From WSXY01 sp038325105 (GTDB lineage Bacteria > Actinomycetota > Coriobacteriia > Anaerosomatales > Anaerosomataceae), in NCBI GenBank assembly GCA_038325105.1, contig JBBQIR010000046.1:1-17696 (forward strand): a stretch of 17,696 bases of DNA, read 5' to 3'. Shown here piece after piece: positions 14,978 through 17,696 of the stretch (positions within the stretch are counted from its first letter, which is position 1; each line of letters starts with the position of its first letter). The notes below the pieces were generated by a model, which saw only the letters and a list, made by a program, of their open reading frames with translations, did not search any database and had not been told where the DNA came from. The translations under genes were made by a program, and so were the position numbers.

Positions 14978-15602
14978 AGCGCGTCTGCCGCGAGCCGTCT
15001 TCCCCGAGCCACAGCGAAACAAACTCGTCGGCCAGCTCGAACGAGCGTCGTTCGAGTTCCCCGGCCGCACGTTCGTCGGGAGCACCGAACAGACGCCCCG
15101 ACATCGCGAGTGACACCACGCCGTGAAGGCCCGCCCAGTTGATGCGTGCCATCGTGTCGGCATCGGGCGAGCCGGGGATGCTCCCGGACTCGATCGCGTC
15201 AGCGATAAGCGCCACGCTGTCCACGAGCGTTCGGGGCTGCACCGAGCGGGTCTCGGAGTCGAGCGGGCGGATCGAGTCGTGCTGGAACATGAGGCGGTAC
15301 ATGCCGCCGTGCGAGAGCGCCCACGTCACGTACGCACGGGCGCGGTTCCGGATACGATCGTCTGGCGCAGAGGACTCGACTGCCGCCAGCATCGCATCGG
15401 CGAACCAGCCGAACGCTCGCACGACGGTCTGGTCGAGAAGGTCGTCCTTGTTCTCGAAGTAGAGGTAGATGGTGGTTGCCGAGTAACCGATGCGATCAGC
15501 CACGCCGCGCATCGTGATGCTGTCGGGGCCGTTCTCCTCGATGATCTCAGCCGTCGCGAGAAGGATCTTCTCGGCGAGTTCCTGATTTGCGGGTCGGACC
15601 AT
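14976..15602 (-). CDS. TetR/AcrR family transcriptional regulator
   Basis: 208 residues, with GGAG six bases before the ATG at 15602 (minus strand). The N-terminal helix-turn-helix is typical: AEKILLATAEIIEENG, ITMRGVADRIGYSATTIYLYFENKDDLLDQ (about residues 9-58). The C-terminal ligand-binding region has the pattern of TetR proteins with a WHG/TetR_C-like domain (YVTWALSHGGMYRLMF, INWAGLHGVVSLAMSGR). These are one-component repressors released by a small molecule. It is divergent from the flavodoxin gene with an AT-rich palindrome between them, so autoregulation and control of the flavodoxin are likely. The inducer is unknown. Confidence 0.92.
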   Translation of the reverse strand: MVRPANQELAEKILLATAEIIEENGPDSITMRGVADRIGYSATTIYLYFENKDDLLDQTVVRAFGWFADAMLAAVESSAPDDRIRNRARAYVTWALSHGGMYRLMFQHDSIRPLDSETRSVQPRTLVDSVALIADAIESGSIPGSPDADTMARINWAGLHGVVSLAMSGRLFGAPDERAAGELERRSFELADEFVSLWLGEDGSRQTR

Positions 15603-15625
15603 GACGGGCTCCTGTCTGCGAGGAC

Positions 15626-15644
15626 TTGACGTTGATAACTTAAC
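15626..15644. promoter_or_regulatory. Candidate TetR operator in the divergent region
   Basis: GTTGATAACTTAAC (15631-15644) is an imperfect palindrome (GTTxA....TxAAC) within the only AT-rich patch of the gap, adjoining TTGACG (15626-15631), a good -35 match. It sits 24-42 bases before the TetR start. No convincing -10 is paired with TTGACG at the usual spacing. Confidence 0.45.
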
Positions 15645-15763
15645 ACTCGGGAGGCGCTTCGTCGTGCTCGATGCGACGAACGGCCGACGGGCTCGAGCCG
15701 GTCACGTCAAAGGAAATCGGTCCGCGGCTCCGAAACATCACCTTAGAGGGTGAGGTGACCCGC

Positions 15764-16288
15764 GTGGGGCGAGTGCTGGTTGTGTACGACACAAGGTTCG
15801 GCGCAACGCGCGAGATTGCCGTGGAAGTCGGCCGCGCGATACGCGGTGTCGGTCTGGGCACCGAAGTGCTCTCTGTCGTGTCCGACCCGAACCCCACGGA
15901 CTACTCCGCAGTCGTTCTCGGGGCACCCGTGTTCGGCGGTCAGCTCAATGCGGGGATCTGCGACTGGGTGAGCAGGCACGCCGACAAGCTCATGGCGATG
16001 CCGACGGCTGTCTTCGTGGTCGGCGCGACGATGCGCGACGACACACCCGACGTTCGAAAGGCGCTCGACGAGGTGATCGACGAGGCCGTGTGCGGCCACG
16101 TCGGACTCGGGAGCGCCGCACCGAGGGGCTACTTCGCCGGGCGGATCGACCCCGACAAACTGCCGTCGCAGCAGCGCTTCCTCATGAAGATGGCGAAACT
16201 TCCTAGCGGCGACTGGGTCGACCTGGACGCGGTGCACAAATGGGCGATCGAGATCGCCTGCAAGCTCGTGACCGGAAGCTTCGCCTGA
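15764..16288 (+). CDS. Flavodoxin domain protein, HemG-like (menaquinone-dependent protoporphyrinogen oxidase type)
   Basis: 174 residues from GTG 15764, chosen because GAGGTGA (15752-15758) lies five bases before it and the flavodoxin fold begins at once (VGRVLVVYDTRFGATREIA). The frame is open back to ATG 15671, but that extension has no ribosome site and no family match. The FMN phosphate loop is TRFGATRE; later signs are YSAVVLGAPVFGGQ, the FAGRIDPDKLP segment and GDWVDLDAVHKWA, which resemble HemG-type flavodoxins. HemG oxidises protoporphyrinogen IX with menaquinone, but no haem genes are nearby, so the role is tentative; a general electron-transfer flavodoxin is the alternative. Divergent from a TetR gene. 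Confidence 0.85.
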   Translation: MGRVLVVYDTRFGATREIAVEVGRAIRGVGLGTEVLSVVSDPNPTDYSAVVLGAPVFGGQLNAGICDWVSRHADKLMAMPTAVFVVGATMRDDTPDVRKALDEVIDEAVCGHVGLGSAAPRGYFAGRIDPDKLPSQQRFLMKMAKLPSGDWVDLDAVHKWAIEIACKLVTGSFA

Positions 16289-16304
16289 CGCCGGAAGGTC
16301 GCCG

Positions 16305-17015
16305 CTATCTCGCGGTACCCAGGTATTCGTTGCGAACGTCTTGCACCAGTTCGCCGTCGCGTAGCTCGAGGATCCGGTCGGTCTGCTGTGCGACAGTCTG
16401 GTCGTGCGTGACGATGAGGAACGCGGTGCCCGTCTCGGCGCCTACCTGGCGGAAGAGCTTGTAGACCTGCTCGGTGTTGATGGTATCGAGGTTACCGGTC
16501 GGTTCGTCGGCCAGCAGCAGCGCCGGCCGGTTCATGAGCGCCCGCGCGATCGCAACACGCTGCTTTTGGCCGCCGGAGAGCTGGTTGGCGCCCTTATCCT
16601 CAAGCCCGTCGAGTCCAAGCAGCGCGAGCGTCTCCTCGGCGAGCTTCTTGGATTCCGCCGCAGGCTTTCCGCCAATGAGCGCCGGCATGAGCACGTTCTC
16701 GAGCACCGAGAACTCCGGAAGCAGGTGGTGGAACTGGAACACGAACCCCACTAGTGAGTTGCGGAGTTTCGCAAGCGCCGGCTTCCCGAGGAGCCCGACA
16801 TCCTGCCCCCGGTACACGACCGTGCCGCGGGTCGGGGTGTCGAGGAGACCGAGCATGTTGAGCAGCGTCGACTTGCCCGAGCCCGACTGCCCGACGATGC
16901 TTGCAAACTCTCCCTCGGCGAGGCTGAAACTTACTCCCCTGAGGGCATGAGTGGCCGTGTCGCCCTCGCCATACACTTTGTCGAGGCTCGATGCCTCCAA
17001 TAGGATTTCAGCCAC
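16305..17015 (-). CDS. ABC transporter ATP-binding protein, LolD/MacB family
   Basis: 236 residues from GTG 17015, with GAGGTGA seven bases upstream (minus strand, 17029-17023). All ABC motifs are intact: Walker A GQSGSGKST (42-50), Q-loop Gln94 in FVFQFHHLLPEFSVLENV, signature LSGGQ (146-150), Walker B LLLADEP with Glu171, D-loop GNLD, and the switch His204 in VTHD. The Q-loop region is of the LolD/MacB type, whose partners are FtsX-like permeases working in extrusion or mechanotransmission rather than import. The permease gene overlaps its start by 8 bases. A true Lol system is not expected in a monoderm, so the substrate is unknown. Confidence 0.94.
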   Translation of the reverse strand: MAEILLEASSLDKVYGEGDTATHALRGVSFSLAEGEFASIVGQSGSGKSTLLNMLGLLDTPTRGTVVYRGQDVGLLGKPALAKLRNSLVGFVFQFHHLLPEFSVLENVLMPALIGGKPAAESKKLAEETLALLGLDGLEDKGANQLSGGQKQRVAIARALMNRPALLLADEPTGNLDTINTEQVYKLFRQVGAETGTAFLIVTHDQTVAQQTDRILELRDGELVQDVRNEYLGTAR

Positions 17016-17696
17016 CCTGAATCACCTCGATCGGGTCAAGAGCCGATGTCTTGCGGATCGGGATGATGCTCGAGAGCAGTGCGACAACGATTCCCACCGT
17101 CGCGGAGAACGCGATGAACATAGGCTTCGGCGTGATGGAGAACGATGCGCCCGCAAACGAGAAGCCCCACAGTAAGAAGAAGCCGAGTGCGAGCCCGCTT
17201 GCGGTACCACCAACGCCGAGGAGCGCCGCCTGCCACAAGAAGATGCGGCCGGCTGCCGAGTCGCTCATGCCCATCGCTTTGAGGATGCCGATCTGCCGCG
17301 TCTTCTGGACCGCAGAGATCGCGAGCGTGGATGCGATGCCGAGCGCTACCGCGATGAGTACGAACGCCTGGATCATGTACGACGACGACCCCTGGCTCTG
17401 GAGCGCGGTCAGCAAGTCGGCGTTTTGCTCCTGCCACTCCACGACCCGCAGGTTCTTGAGCCGCCCCCGCCAGTCGGCGGCCACTGCCGCGCTGTCGAAC
17501 GGCTTTGCGAGCTGCGTTTCGAGCGCCGCGTACTCATCGGCACGCCAGCCGAGCAGCGAACGTGGGACGTCGGCGTTCACGAATGCCTGTCGGGCGTTCA
17601 CCTGGGCACTGCCGAGGTCGAAGACGCCCGCTATCGTGAGCGTGCGTGTCTTGCTGCCCGAGAACGTGAGTTTGATCTTTGCGCCGGGCACGAGGG
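17008..17696 (-). CDS. FtsX/MacB/LolC-type ABC permease, 5' partial
   Basis: The reading frame is open to the window edge, so the N-terminus (usually one TM and most of the periplasmic-type domain) is missing; about 229 residues are visible. The first 110 or so belong to the extracytoplasmic domain (LVPGAKIKLTFSGSKTRTL, AQVNARQAFVNADVPRSLLG). Three hydrophobic spans follow: MIQAFVLIAVALGIASTLAI, IFLWQAALLGVGGTASGLAL and MFIAFSATVGIVVALLSSII, with the coupling segment RQIGILKAMGMSDSAAGRIF between the first two and the usual ending ALDPIEVIQGG. These are the FtsX-domain hallmarks. Its stop overlaps the start of the ATPase (17008-17015), so the two form one operon and one exporter-type complex. 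Confidence 0.93.
   Translation of the reverse strand, partial: LVPGAKIKLTFSGSKTRTLTIAGVFDLGSAQVNARQAFVNADVPRSLLGWRADEYAALETQLAKPFDSAAVAADWRGRLKNLRVVEWQEQNADLLTALQSQGSSSYMIQAFVLIAVALGIASTLAISAVQKTRQIGILKAMGMSDSAAGRIFLWQAALLGVGGTASGLALGFFLLWGFSFAGASFSITPKPMFIAFSATVGIVVALLSSIIPIRKTSALDPIEVIQGG

Overview
The window is a GC-rich, gene-dense stretch of bacterial chromosome. It has frequent GTG starts, stop/start overlaps of a few bases, and gaps that are nearly all under 170 bases. A sortase with a cell-wall sorting substrate, a lipid-anchored c-type cytochrome, an ADP-forming acyl-CoA synthetase, a HemG-type flavodoxin and a GAF/PAS/SpoIIE phosphatase together suggest an actinobacterium, possibly an anaerobic lineage such as Coriobacteriia. 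That placement is inference: there is no rRNA or other phylogenetic marker here. Both ends cut through genes, a KaiC-like ATPase on the left and an FtsX-type permease on the right. I see no CRISPR array, insertion sequence, integrase or phage gene.

Layout, left to right. (1) 1-4446 (+): a two-domain KaiC/RAD55-type ATPase, then after 12 bases a 1050-residue sensor phosphatase (GAF/PAS modules plus a SpoIIE/RsbU-type PP2C domain). This looks like one signalling operon. (2) 4563-6763 (+): an ADP-forming acyl-CoA synthetase in beta-alpha domain order, broken in the middle by an apparent one-base deletion at 5514-5517. (3) 6839-8624 (+): a secreted DUF3494 (ice-binding-like) protein with a DUF11 domain and an IPKTA sorting signal, overlapped by 8 bases by its probable sortase. 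(4) 8747-8821 (+): tRNA-Val(UAC) with encoded CCA. (5) 8924-10682 (+): an orphan membrane protein, an orphan 127-residue soluble protein and an exported DUF192 protein. (6) 10679-11883 (-): an uncharacterised two-TM membrane protein coupled by a GTGA overlap to a GNAT acetyltransferase. (7) 11978-14962 (+): a lipoprotein monohaem cytochrome c, an alpha/beta hydrolase, a C-terminally anchored protein made of about 16-residue repeats, and a DUF72 protein. (8) 14976-16288: a TetR regulator (-) divergent from a HemG-type flavodoxin (+). (9) 16305-17696 (-): an ABC ATPase of the LolD/MacB family and its FtsX-type permease, overlapping by 8 bases.

The parts most worth attention are the KaiC/SpoIIE pair, the substrate-sortase pair, the repeat protein at 13403-13972, the frameshifted synthetase, and a near-perfect Shine-Dalgarno heading a 27-codon ORF at 9741-9837. 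Everything is read by eye from the sequence. Family names rest on recognised motifs, not on a database search.
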